Shown: positions 1-7,668 of the stretch, piece after piece
How positions within the stretch are numbered: position 1 is the stretch's first letter
Layout of the letters: the number at the start of each line of letters is the position of its first letter
NCBI GenBank assembly: GCA_039934635.1
Contig: JBDTLT010000118.1
Span: forward strand, 1 to 16,005
DNA: 16,005 nucleotides
Source: DATLFA01 sp039934635
GTDB lineage: Bacteria > Actinomycetota > Acidimicrobiia > Acidimicrobiales > WLNW01
Direction: 5' to 3'
Translations under genes and position numbers: made by a program
The notes under the pieces: generated by a model
What the model was told of the DNA's origin: nothing
What the model saw: the letters and a program-made list of their open reading frames with translations, nothing else
The model's database searches: none

Positions 1-1306
1 TTCGCTTCTTTTCCTTGGCACATTGGCCGACCAAGCCTTCGCCAAGGCGGTACGACGTCGAGATGTGTCGACGCTCGTCATAGCCGTAGCCGGCTTGTAG
101 CTGCAGGATTCGCTCACCACTGTCAGAGGGACTCGTCATCGAGTAGAAGACGCCGTGTTGGGCCGACACGAGTGGTGCCAGCTCCGACAGGATCATGTTC
201 GACACCGTCTCGAGATCACGTTGACCCTGGAGCATCCGCGTGAAGCGCTCCCGGTTCGTCTTCAACCAATCCTGCTCGACGTTCTCTCTGGTGGTCTCTC
301 GCAGATTGCGGATCATCTCGTTCAGGTTGTCTTTGAGCGCCGCAACTTCGCCGCTGGCTTCCATCTGTACCTGGCGGGTGAGGTCACCTTCGGTTACTGC
401 CGTCGCGACTTCTGCGATCGCGCGCACCTGGTTGGTCAGGTTGGCGGCCAGTTGGTTGACATTGTCGGTCAAGTCCTTCCACACGCCCGCTACTTCTTTG
501 GACTGGGCCTGACCGCCGAGCTTTCCTTCGACGCCGACCTCGCGCGCCACCCTCGTCACTTCTCCGGCGAACGCGTTGAGTTGATCGACCATCGCGTTGA
601 CGGTGTTCTTCAGCTCGAGGAACTCGCCCTTGACGTCGATCGAGATCTTCTTGCTCAAGTCGCCGTTGGCAACCGCGGTCGTCACCTCTGCGATGTTGCG
701 TACCTGGCCGGTCAAGTTGCCGGCCATGAGGTTGACGTTGTCCGTGAGGTCCTTCCACACGCCGCCGACCTCGATCGTCACCGCCGCTGCCTGACCGAGC
801 TTGCCCTCGGTGCCCACTTCACGCGCGACTCTCGTCACTTCCGAGATGAAGCCGTTGAGCTGGTCGACCATCGCGTTGATCGTGTTCTTGAGTTCGAGCA
901 TCTCACCGCGGACATCGGCGGACACTTTTTGGCTCAAGTCACCCCCGGCGACTGCACCTATAACTCGTTGCATCTCGATGGTGGGACGCACGAGATCGTC
1001 GATCAAATTGTTGACCGACTCGACACTGCCTGACCAGCACTGCGTCCATCCGCCCAGCACCAGCCGCTGCGAGAGCTTTCCGTTCTTGCCGACGACTTGG
1101 CTGACGCGGGCCAACTCCTGTTCGAGGGCTTGGTTCGCAATGATGACGTCGTTGAGCCCATCGGCAACCTTTCCCGCCACACCCGTGCAGTCGAGAGGCA
1201 TTCGGGCCGAAAAGTCGCCTGCTTTGACCTGCGCCAACACCCGCAGCAACTGCTTGGCATCGAGAGCGTCATCAGGGTCGCCGATTGCCACCGCGGGATC
1301 GGACAT
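1..1306 (-). CDS. Poly-HAMP, GAF-containing sensor (hybrid histidine kinase type), 5' part only
   Basis: The minus frame is open from an ATG at 1306 to the left edge, giving 435 residues with no stop; an in-frame TGA lies seven codons upstream. GGAG lies 6 nt before the ATG. The translation shows serial HAMP units: a diverged one near residues 19-70, then clear copies at about 107-160, 196-250 and 288-340. These repeat the family signature (GDLSxK, DVxGE, LKNTxNAMVDQLN, EVTRVAREVG, GVWKDLTDNVN). A coiled-coil linker (340-370) leads into the start of a GAF domain (about 365-435). There is no signal peptide or membrane helix, so it should act in the cytoplasm. This architecture is that of group III (Nik1/DhkL-like) hybrid histidine kinases of actinobacteria. 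The expected kinase and receiver domains lie outside the window, so kinase activity is inferred from the family. It is 99 bp downstream of a REC-PAS-GGDEF-EAL gene on the same strand and could share its transcript. Confidence 0.9.
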   Translation of the reverse strand, partial: MSDPAVAIGDPDDALDAKQLLRVLAQVKAGDFSARMPLDCTGVAGKVADGLNDVIIANQALEQELARVSQVVGKNGKLSQRLVLGGWTQCWSGSVESVNNLIDDLVRPTIEMQRVIGAVAGGDLSQKVSADVRGEMLELKNTINAMVDQLNGFISEVTRVAREVGTEGKLGQAAAVTIEVGGVWKDLTDNVNLMAGNLTGQVRNIAEVTTAVANGDLSKKISIDVKGEFLELKNTVNAMVDQLNAFAGEVTRVAREVGVEGKLGGQAQSKEVAGVWKDLTDNVNQLAANLTNQVRAIAEVATAVTEGDLTRQVQMEASGEVAALKDNLNEMIRNLRETTRENVEQDWLKTNRERFTRMLQGQRDLETVSNMILSELAPLVSAQHGVFYSMTSPSDSGERILQLQAGYGYDERRHISTSYRLGEGLVGQCAKEKKR

Positions 1307-1405
1307 TGCGCACTCCAGAGGAGATCACGACATCGCGGGCGCAGCTGCGTTGGACATCTGGTCCTCGGCATTGAGATCGGCAGTTCCGCGTCGAAGATGA
1401 TGCAT

Positions 1406-3508
1406 TCAGACCGTCTTGGACAGAATCTCCGCAGCATGATCGAGCGCGATTTCGGCATCGTGCGCCGCGACGGGACGACCAAAGAGGTAGCCCTGTGCAC
1501 GCGTGCAGCCGAGCACGAGAAGCGCCTCGCGCTGGAGTTCGGTCTCGACCCCTTCGGCGATCGTGGTGAGCCCGAGCGTGTCGGCCAGGCTCACGAGGGC
1601 GGCCACGATGGCGGAGTCTTCGAGGTCCCGGCCCAATCCGTCGATGAACGAACGATCGATCTTGAGTACGTCGACCGGGAAGCGCCGCAGGTACGCCAGC
1701 GACGAATAGCCGGTGCCGAAATCATCGACGCCGAGATGCAGACCGAGGTCTTTCAGCGTTTGCAGGATGGTGATGGTGGTCGCGGCGTCGTCCATCAACA
1801 CGCTCTCGGTCATTTCCAACTCGAGATGCTCCGGCCTCAAATCGGCATCGCGTAGCGCGGAGCTGATCACGTCGGTGAGATCCAACTGCCCGAGTTGTCG
1901 GCCTGACAGGTTGACCGACATCGTCAGGTCAGACCACCGCTCGTCGCGCGTCTGGAACTGCCTTGCTTGGCGGCACGCCTGGCGGATCACCCACGCGCCG
2001 AGCGGAACGATCAGCCCGCTCTCTTCGGCGATCGTGATGAATTGATCGGGAGCGACAAGGCCGTGTGTCGGGTGCTGCCATCTCACCAACGCCTCGTGTC
2101 CCAATACCCGAGCATCGACAAGCGACACGATCGGCTGATAGTGAAGACGCAGGCCGCCGTCCAGGATGGATTGCCGCAGCATCATCTCGGTATCGAGCCG
2201 CCCGACTGCCTTCTCGCGCATCGCCGCGACATAGACAGCGCACCGGGTGCGCCGTTCCCGCTTTGCGGTGTACATCGCGGCGTCGGCATCCCTGAGCAAC
2301 GTCTCGGGGCTGAGAGAGTCGCTGGTCGCGAGCGCGATGCCGGCACTCATCGTGACGACGAGATCTCGGCCCTCCCAGGCCAACGGTTCTTGCATCGACG
2401 AGCAGATGCGATCGGCAAGACCGACCGCTTCGTCTTCGCCGGCCAGACCTTCGCACAGCACAACGAACTCGTCGCCGCCGGTGCGCGCCAGAGTGTCTTC
2501 GGGGCGGACGAGATCGGCGAGGCGCGCCGCGACCGCGATGAGCAGTTGATCGCCGGCGGCGTGACCGAGGCTGTCGTTGAACACCCGGAACCGGTCGACG
2601 TCGAGGTAGATGACGGCGACGGTCGAGGGTCGTCGAGCGAGGCGAGCCAATGCCTGCGTCAGTCGGTCGAGGAGCAACAATCGGTTTGGCAGACCGGTCA
2701 AGGGGTCGTGGAACGCTTGGTGGAGCAACGTATCTCTCGCGGCACGCTGCTCGGTGATGTCCTGGGCAGTACCGATGAGACGTTGCGCACAACCGTCGTC
2801 GTCGAACTCGACCCGTCCCTTGGTGCGCACCCATCGGACCGTGCCATCAGCAGGCTGCACGCGGAACTCGATCATGAACGGGACGTGTTCATCCAACGCA
2901 CTCTGAAACGCTTTCAGCGCCGATGCCCGGTCGTCTCGGTGCATTCGATGCAACAGCGCACCGAAGGTCGGCTCGGTGTCGTCGTCGACGTCGAACACGC
3001 GGTAGAGCTCGCGCGACCATCGCACGGTCGATGTCGTCATGTCCATGTCCCAGCTTCCGATGCGGGAGATGGTCTGAGCCTCGGCCAATGAAGTCTCCGC
3101 GCGCTTTCGTGACACCGCGTGGCGGATACAGCGGGCAAAGAGCTTGCTCTGCAGTGTGTTCTTGATCACGTAGAAGTCCGCGCCCGCTTCGAGTATGGCC
3201 ATGCCGTACTCATGATCCTCAGAGCCGGTCAACACGACGAGGGCAACGCCAGGCGCGCGTGCTGCGAGCATTTCCACTGCAGCGATCGCACGGCGCGAGT
3301 CCGACCCTTCGAGGTCGAGCACGGCGCAGTCGGTGACACGGTCCTCGAGGCGCATCATGGCCTCGTCAAGAGTTCGCACCCGCGCCGTGTCGAACTCGTC
3401 GGGAGCGATCTCGTCCAAGCGAGCGTGGCACCGCTGCGCCTCCGCGTCGCTGACTCCGATGAGGAGCACCGTGGTGCGCCGCAGGATCGTGTGAGGCACT
3501 ACGGGCAC
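1406..3508 (-). CDS. REC-PAS-GGDEF-EAL bifunctional-type c-di-GMP enzyme
   Basis: The product has 700 residues, and a GTG start is chosen. GGAAG lies just upstream, an in-frame TGA is five codons further up, and a second GTG sits three codons inside. Domains in order: receiver-like (about 13-130), PAS with PAC (about 144-255), GGDEF (about 261-430) and EAL (about 440-690). The diguanylate cyclase signature GGDEF is intact at 344-348, with an inhibitory-site RxxD (R335-D338) five residues before it. The EAL side keeps EALVRW (472-477), SVNLS, EMTES, DDFGTGYSSL (595-604), LKIDRSF, EGVET and QGYLF, so a phosphodiesterase is plausible. The receiver keeps the phospho-acceptor-like D65 (VLDL), T94 and K116. 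The usual N-terminal acidic pair is replaced by GV (LLIGVSD). The protein is soluble. It should make and/or degrade c-di-GMP; which activity dominates cannot be read from sequence. Confidence 0.93.
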   Translation of the reverse strand: MPVVPHTILRRTTVLLIGVSDAEAQRCHARLDEIAPDEFDTARVRTLDEAMMRLEDRVTDCAVLDLEGSDSRRAIAAVEMLAARAPGVALVVLTGSEDHEYGMAILEAGADFYVIKNTLQSKLFARCIRHAVSRKRAETSLAEAQTISRIGSWDMDMTTSTVRWSRELYRVFDVDDDTEPTFGALLHRMHRDDRASALKAFQSALDEHVPFMIEFRVQPADGTVRWVRTKGRVEFDDDGCAQRLIGTAQDITEQRAARDTLLHQAFHDPLTGLPNRLLLLDRLTQALARLARRPSTVAVIYLDVDRFRVFNDSLGHAAGDQLLIAVAARLADLVRPEDTLARTGGDEFVVLCEGLAGEDEAVGLADRICSSMQEPLAWEGRDLVVTMSAGIALATSDSLSPETLLRDADAAMYTAKRERRTRCAVYVAAMREKAVGRLDTEMMLRQSILDGGLRLHYQPIVSLVDARVLGHEALVRWQHPTHGLVAPDQFITIAEESGLIVPLGAWVIRQACRQARQFQTRDERWSDLTMSVNLSGRQLGQLDLTDVISSALRDADLRPEHLELEMTESVLMDDAATTITILQTLKDLGLHLGVDDFGTGYSSLAYLRRFPVDVLKIDRSFIDGLGRDLEDSAIVAALVSLADTLGLTTIAEGVETELQREALLVLGCTRAQGYLFGRPVAAHDAEIALDHAAEILSKTV

Positions 3509-3613
3509 CGGCTTCCACTCTCAGCGGATCTCGAGACCCACCACGCTCATCGACCTGGGCCGGGGCAAGTGAAGCAAGGGACCGAGATCTATAGAGAAAT
3601 GTGGAAGACCTCG

Positions 3614-3638
3614 GTTGACGGGAGCTCACCCTGGGTAC
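3614..3638 (+). promoter_or_regulatory. Putative SigB/SigF-type (general stress) promoter
   Basis: GTTG (3614-3617), a 15-nt spacer, then GGGTAC (3633-3638). This resembles the GTTT-N15-17-GGGTA(T/C) pattern of group 3 stress sigma factors in actinobacteria. It lies 28 nt before the start codon of the small membrane protein at 3667 and faces it. The -35 differs from the consensus at one base. Pattern match by eye only. Confidence 0.45.
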
Positions 3639-3666
3639 AACGACTCATCCCACAGAGAGGAACAAC

Positions 3667-3831
3667 GTGGCAACCACATCATCTTCACGGAGCACAGGCA
3701 TCGGTGTCGGAGGCGCACTCGTCATCGCCGGCATCGTCATCGCCTTGTTCTGGAGCCTCCTCCTCGGCATCATCGTGGCCCTTGTCGGCCTCGTTGCCTT
3801 CGGTGGATTTGCAAAGGGCAAGTGGTACTGA
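3667..3831 (+). CDS. Small hydrophobic membrane protein, 54 residues
   Basis: A GTG start follows a strong AGAGAGGA ribosome binding site (3653-3660) at 6-nt spacing. The 54-residue product has a short Ser/Thr-rich N-terminus (MATTSSSRST). It continues with a Gly/Ile/Val/Leu-rich stretch at about 13-47, long enough for one long or two short membrane helices, and ends in a charged tail (FAKGKWY). I do not recognise a named family, but tiny hydrophobic proteins like this are common in actinobacterial stress regulons. A SigB/SigF-like promoter just upstream fits that. It lies divergently from the REC-PAS-GGDEF-EAL gene. The overlapping long frame in another register (3119-4027) is not a competing gene, because most of it is antisense to the neighbour. 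Confidence 0.7.
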   Translation: MATTSSSRSTGIGVGGALVIAGIVIALFWSLLLGIIVALVGLVAFGGFAKGKWY

Positions 3832-3844
3832 GCCCATTCGGCCC

Positions 3845-4027
3845 ATGAACGTGGCGGCGCCGATTCGGTACCGTCTCGACTTCATCGGCGAGCGGCCGCG
3901 ACTACAGGGCGTGCGTGACCGCGCGGAGCACTTGTGGCGCAGCCCGGTCGTTCGCGCCTACGTCCCGGGCGTTGTCGCGACGACCGCGGTACTCACCGCC
4001 ATGTTCGCCATTCGTTGCTTCGTCTGA
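3845..4027 (+). CDS. Small single-helix membrane protein, 60 residues
   Basis: The ATG lies 13 nt after the stop of the 54-residue gene, and a GTG two codons later is an alternative start. No good Shine-Dalgarno is visible, so translation may be coupled to the gene before it. The product has a basic, arginine-rich first half (residues 1-37), then a hydrophobic stretch at about 38-58 (PGVVATTAVLTAMFAI), ending RCFV. It would sit in the membrane with the basic part in the cytoplasm. It resembles no family that I recognise. Its stop is 15 nt from the stop of the convergent GGDEF-EAL gene. The frame is open much further upstream, but that part is antisense or out of frame to better supported genes. 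Function unknown. Confidence 0.45.
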   Translation: MNVAAPIRYRLDFIGERPRLQGVRDRAEHLWRSPVVRAYVPGVVATTAVLTAMFAIRCFV

Positions 4028-4042
4028 GCTCGCCACAACAGC

Positions 4043-6442
4043 TCAGAACACCCCTGCCGCCGAGCGCGCATCGATGACGCGAAGCTGGTTGCCCGACTCG
4101 ACCGCTGTACGCACCGGCAGCCGGCCCGGGCCACCGGGTACGTGCTCGATGAGCAGCCGGGTGAATTCGTCCGCGGTCACGGGTTTGCTGAACAAGTAAC
4201 CCTGTATTTCGTCACAGTCGCGTGCCGCGAGATACGCGAGCTGCTCTGCGGTTTCGACTCCCTCGGCCACCACGCGCAGCCCCAGGCTGTGCCCGAGCGC
4301 GATGATCGCCTTCACGATCGACGCGTCGGCCGCGCTCATTGCGTGTATGAAGGACCGGTCGATCTTGAGTACGTCGATCGGTAGACGGCTGAGGTAGCTG
4401 AGCCCGCAATAGCCCGTGCCGAAATCGTCGATGCTGCAACGCACGCCGATCGCGCGCAGCTCATTGAGCTCCGCCGCGGTGACCTCGAGACTCTCCACCG
4501 CGGCGCTCTCGGTGAGCTCGAGTTCCAGTGAGCGAGGGTCGACGCCGGTCATGCGCAACGCGCGGGCGATGTAGTCGGCCAAGCCGCTGCGGAGCTGACG
4601 AACCGACACGTTGACTGACATGATCAGAGGCGGAAGCCCGCTGGAGCGCCATCGCTGCAACTGTTCGAGAGCGGCCGCAATGACGTACTCCCCCATTTGC
4701 ACCATCAGGCCACTCTGCTCGGCCAGCGGCACGAAATGTCCGGGGAACAGCAGGCCCTTCTCGGGATGATTCCAGCGCACGAGCGCTTCGGCTCCGCAGA
4801 TCGAGCCGCTGCGCAGGTCGACTTTGGGTTGATAGTGCAGGATCAACTCGTTGCTGTCGACTGCGAGGCGCAACGCTGATTCGAGCGCAAGCCGTTCATG
4901 GGCCTGGGTGAGCAACGCCGGGCTGAAGATCTCGACGGCGTTGCGGCCCTGGTCCTTCGCCCGATACATGGCGGCGTCCGCGCCTTCGATCAGCGCCTCG
5001 AGGTCGGGGCCATCGTCGGGATAGACGCTGATCCCGATGCTGGCGGTGATCATGATCTGCTGTTCGGCAATGGTAACCGGGGCCGCGAACGCGGCGAGCA
5101 GTCGCTCACCGACGAAGGCTGCGGCCTCGATGCCGGCGACGTGGGGCAAGAGCACTGCGAACTCGTCGCCACCGAGTCGCGCGACCGTGTCCTCCTCGCG
5201 GACGGTCGTTTGCAGCCGCCGGGCGACTTCACGCAGGAGGATGTCGCCCGCGCTATGGCCCATGCTGTCGTTGACCTTCTTGAAGTGATCGAGGTCGACC
5301 AGCAACACCGCGACAGGTAGCTCGTGGCGGCGGGCGTGGGCGATCGCGCGCGCAACGCGATCGGCGAACAGCGTTCGATTGGCCAGGCCGGTGAGAGAGT
5401 CGTGCAGTGCGCTTCGCTCGAGCGCGCCGCGTTGCCACAAGAGGTGGCCCACGTAGGCAGCCAACACACCCGAGACCATCCCGGCCGCGATGGCCGCGCC
5501 CGCGGTGATCACCGTGCCGCGTCGAGCGCAGAGCGCGACGAGGATCGGGGTCGCCAACATGCCGATCTCGATCAGTACGAAGTGGATGGTGCTGAACGTC
5601 GGCGGGTCTTCCGCGAGCGGCTCGGCCAGCCGCCGCATGCTCGGATCCAAGGCGCCCGCCGCCCAGAACGTGAACGAACAAACGAGCAACACGCGCACGA
5701 CGCCATCGGGTACTGCCCACCCGCTGAACGTGCCCATCGCGGCCGCCATGTGCGCGCCCAACAGATACGCAACCGCCAGGACCACCGAGCGTGAGACGAA
5801 CAGCCGATCACCGGGTAGCACGAGAACGCGCACCGCGATGACGAGCATTGCCGCGTCCAGTGCAGGCAGCGCCAAGATCGCGAGTGCGTACGGCGAAGCG
5901 AGCTGGTTGTGCCATTCGGGCGCCAGCACTGCAGCGAAGCCGAACCCGACGACAGTGGCCACCATGCCGGCCTGCGCCAGTACGTCGGCGCTGCGATGCG
6001 GCAGGCGTGCGGTCAACAACCGCAGGAGACCGAGTGCGAGCAACGGGTAGGCGGCCACGGCGATCAGCGCCGCGAATCCACCGTGGCGGGGCGCGGCACT
6101 CGTGCCTGCACTGGTCGCCGCCAACACCGCGATGCCGGCGCCGAGCAACCACCAAGATCGCGACGAATGCGACTTGCGCGCCGCGTCACCTTTGAGATGC
6201 ATGCGCACGCCGACCAACACCGCGGCCACCGCGAGACCACCGGCCAGCGGGGCGACGCCGTCGCGGCCCACGCCCTGCATGCCCCAGAACAGCGACACCG
6301 TCAGCAGCGCGCCACCGCCGATCACCAGTACGCGCAACAGCGGCACCCTCCAACGACGCGCTGATGTCGCGACAGATCCGCCGTCTGGAAGCGGTCTGAC
6401 GACCATGATCCCGCCCATGGGCCCGTTCATCTGCATGAACAT
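4043..6442 (-). CDS. Membrane-anchored GGDEF-EAL c-di-GMP protein
   Basis: The product has 799 residues. The N-terminal third (about 33-332) holds roughly ten hydrophobic segments (for example 33-52, 97-114, 122-142, 155-174, 184-208, 217-236, 248-266, 286-305 and 310-332). This suggests an integral-membrane sensor module, not one I can name. A GGDEF domain follows (about 340-505) with GGDEF at 424-428 and inhibitory-site RxxD (R415-D418). The EAL domain (about 515-768) has EALVRW (552-557), SVNVS, LELTES, DDFGTGYCGL (672-681), LKIDRSF, EGVET and QGYLF, so both active sites look complete. The ATG at 6442 is the furthest possible start but has no clear ribosome binding site. Internal ATGs at residues 3, 5, 9 and 13 are alternatives. 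It is transcribed divergently from the dehydrogenase gene at 6639 across a region with a perfect inverted repeat. Direction of c-di-GMP turnover is undetermined. Confidence 0.93.
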   Translation of the reverse strand: MFMQMNGPMGGIMVVRPLPDGGSVATSARRWRVPLLRVLVIGGGALLTVSLFWGMQGVGRDGVAPLAGGLAVAAVLVGVRMHLKGDAARKSHSSRSWWLLGAGIAVLAATSAGTSAAPRHGGFAALIAVAAYPLLALGLLRLLTARLPHRSADVLAQAGMVATVVGFGFAAVLAPEWHNQLASPYALAILALPALDAAMLVIAVRVLVLPGDRLFVSRSVVLAVAYLLGAHMAAAMGTFSGWAVPDGVVRVLLVCSFTFWAAGALDPSMRRLAEPLAEDPPTFSTIHFVLIEIGMLATPILVALCARRGTVITAGAAIAAGMVSGVLAAYVGHLLWQRGALERSALHDSLTGLANRTLFADRVARAIAHARRHELPVAVLLVDLDHFKKVNDSMGHSAGDILLREVARRLQTTVREEDTVARLGGDEFAVLLPHVAGIEAAAFVGERLLAAFAAPVTIAEQQIMITASIGISVYPDDGPDLEALIEGADAAMYRAKDQGRNAVEIFSPALLTQAHERLALESALRLAVDSNELILHYQPKVDLRSGSICGAEALVRWNHPEKGLLFPGHFVPLAEQSGLMVQMGEYVIAAALEQLQRWRSSGLPPLIMSVNVSVRQLRSGLADYIARALRMTGVDPRSLELELTESAAVESLEVTAAELNELRAIGVRCSIDDFGTGYCGLSYLSRLPIDVLKIDRSFIHAMSAADASIVKAIIALGHSLGLRVVAEGVETAEQLAYLAARDCDEIQGYLFSKPVTADEFTRLLIEHVPGGPGRLPVRTAVESGNQLRVIDARSAAGVF

Positions 6443-6540
6443 CGGCGCGTCGAGCGCCGCGAATGAGTGCCAACACCGGGCTTTCGTTAGGAATCACGTG
6501 AGGCAGGTGGGCCGTTCGGACCACTGACGGGGCCAGCCGG

Positions 6541-6596
6541 GCGTATTTCGGCTGACCACGGGCCCCGCACTCCCCCGCTCGCTCGGCGAAATACGC
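6541..6596. repeat. Perfect 10-bp inverted repeat in a divergent promoter region
   Basis: GCGTATTTCG (6541-6550) is repeated inverted as CGAAATACGC (6587-6596), with 36 bp between. Beyond one mismatch, three further bases pair at the outer ends (CCG/CGG). The arms are less G/C-rich than the surroundings. It lies between the start of the membrane GGDEF-EAL gene (6442) and the start of the dehydrogenase gene (6639). It could be a paired operator or a transcript hairpin. There is no U-tract, so a terminator is unlikely. Confidence 0.6.
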
Positions 6597-6638
6597 TCGG
6601 GCCGCGTGACCGACGATGGTGCAGAAGGGCGAGAAGTT

Positions 6639-7619
6639 ATGGCGGGCGAGACGATGGTGTTCCTGCATGTGGACGGCTTTTACATGGCACCCATGCAGGC
6701 GTGGGCAGAGGCGGTGGGGGCAGAAGTGCCAGAGATGCGTGTCGTCGTCGCGGAACTGGGTGCCGACCCGCGTCCGCTGCTGGCGTCGGCGTCGGCGGTG
6801 TTCGGGATGCTCACCCCCGAGCTACTCGCGGCCACACCGAATCTGCGGTGGTTGCAGGCGCCGGCCGCGGCGCCACCACCGTCGTTCTTCTTCCCCGAAC
6901 TCATCGACCATCCTGTCGTTGTCACCAACTTGCGCGGTGTCTACCGGGACAACTTGGCGAATCACATCATGGCGTTCGTGCTGTCGTTCGCCCGGGCTCT
7001 GCCGCGCTACGCCGCGGAGCAACTGCACGCGCAGTGGCATCGAGATCTCGACGACATCGGCATCGTCGACCTCGCCGCGACCACGATGCTGCTCGTGGGC
7101 GTGGGCGAAGTGGGCGCGGCCACGGCAGCGCGTGCGCGCTCGTTCGGTATACGGGTCGTCGGCGTCGACACATTCCCCGAGCGGGTGCGCGCCGACGTCG
7201 ACGAGTTGCACCACATCGATCAGCTCGACCGATTGCTTCCCGCGGCGGACTGGGTAGTGCTCACCGTGCCGCACACACCGGTGAGCGAAGGGATGATGGA
7301 CGCGTCCCGCTTCGACGCGATGAAGAGGTCCGCCCACCTGATCAACATCGGCCGCGGCGAGACCGTGCGTCTCGATGATCTCACGGATGCGCTCGAGCGC
7401 GGCGCTATCAGCGGCGCCGCAATCGACGTATCGGAGATCGAACCACTCCCGTCCGATCATCCGTTGTGGCGACTGCACAATGTCATCATCACTCCCCACG
7501 TCGCCGGCTTTGGCAGCGATACCGACGCGAAGCGCCAAGAGGTCATCGTGGAGAATGCCCGGCGTTTCGTCCGCGGCGAGCCGCTGCGCTACGTCATCGA
7601 CAAGTCGTTGCGCTACTGA
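6639..7619 (+). CDS. D-2-hydroxyacid dehydrogenase (NAD(P)-dependent)
   Basis: This is a typical cytoplasmic D-isomer-specific 2-hydroxyacid dehydrogenase that interconverts 2-hydroxy and 2-oxo acids. With the ATG at 6639 the product has 326 residues. A GTG at 6606 without a ribosome binding site and an ATG at 6654 are in-frame alternatives. Visible features, numbered from 6639: the TNLRGVYRDNLA segment (97-108) that precedes the NAD domain; the Rossmann fingerprint GVGEVG (154-159) with an acidic residue D177 ending strand 2, which favours NAD over NADP; the catalytic Arg in INIGRG (R239); the catalytic Glu in DVSEIEPLP (E268); and the catalytic His in ITPHVAG (H287). Substrate is not determinable; the closest functional types are glyoxylate/hydroxypyruvate-reductase-like enzymes. 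A dioxygenase gene follows 49 bp later on the same strand and may share its transcript. Confidence 0.9.
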   Translation: MAGETMVFLHVDGFYMAPMQAWAEAVGAEVPEMRVVVAELGADPRPLLASASAVFGMLTPELLAATPNLRWLQAPAAAPPPSFFFPELIDHPVVVTNLRGVYRDNLANHIMAFVLSFARALPRYAAEQLHAQWHRDLDDIGIVDLAATTMLLVGVGEVGAATAARARSFGIRVVGVDTFPERVRADVDELHHIDQLDRLLPAADWVVLTVPHTPVSEGMMDASRFDAMKRSAHLINIGRGETVRLDDLTDALERGAISGAAIDVSEIEPLPSDHPLWRLHNVIITPHVAGFGSDTDAKRQEVIVENARRFVRGEPLRYVIDKSLRY

Positions 7620-7668
7620 GCCCGCGACCGCCCGTGACAGGCGCCGCGCCACGTCGTAGCGTGGCGTC

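Noticed and set aside
155..1033. 292-codon plus-strand frame with apparent internal repeats
   Set aside because: The repeats are the mirror of the HAMP repeats encoded on the minus strand, which is the real gene.
1967..3091. 374-codon plus-strand frame
   Set aside because: Antisense to the PAS-GGDEF-EAL coding sequence; no domain pattern, His/Arg/Asp-rich as expected of a shadow.
3588..3595. TATAGA-like -10 elements on both strands
   Set aside because: No acceptable -35 at proper spacing on either strand; the SigB-type pattern 20 bp downstream is better placed for the small gene.
3119..4027. 302-codon open frame on the plus strand
   Set aside because: The first part is antisense to the REC-PAS-GGDEF-EAL gene and the middle is out of frame with the 54-residue gene; only the last 60 codons are kept as a possible gene.
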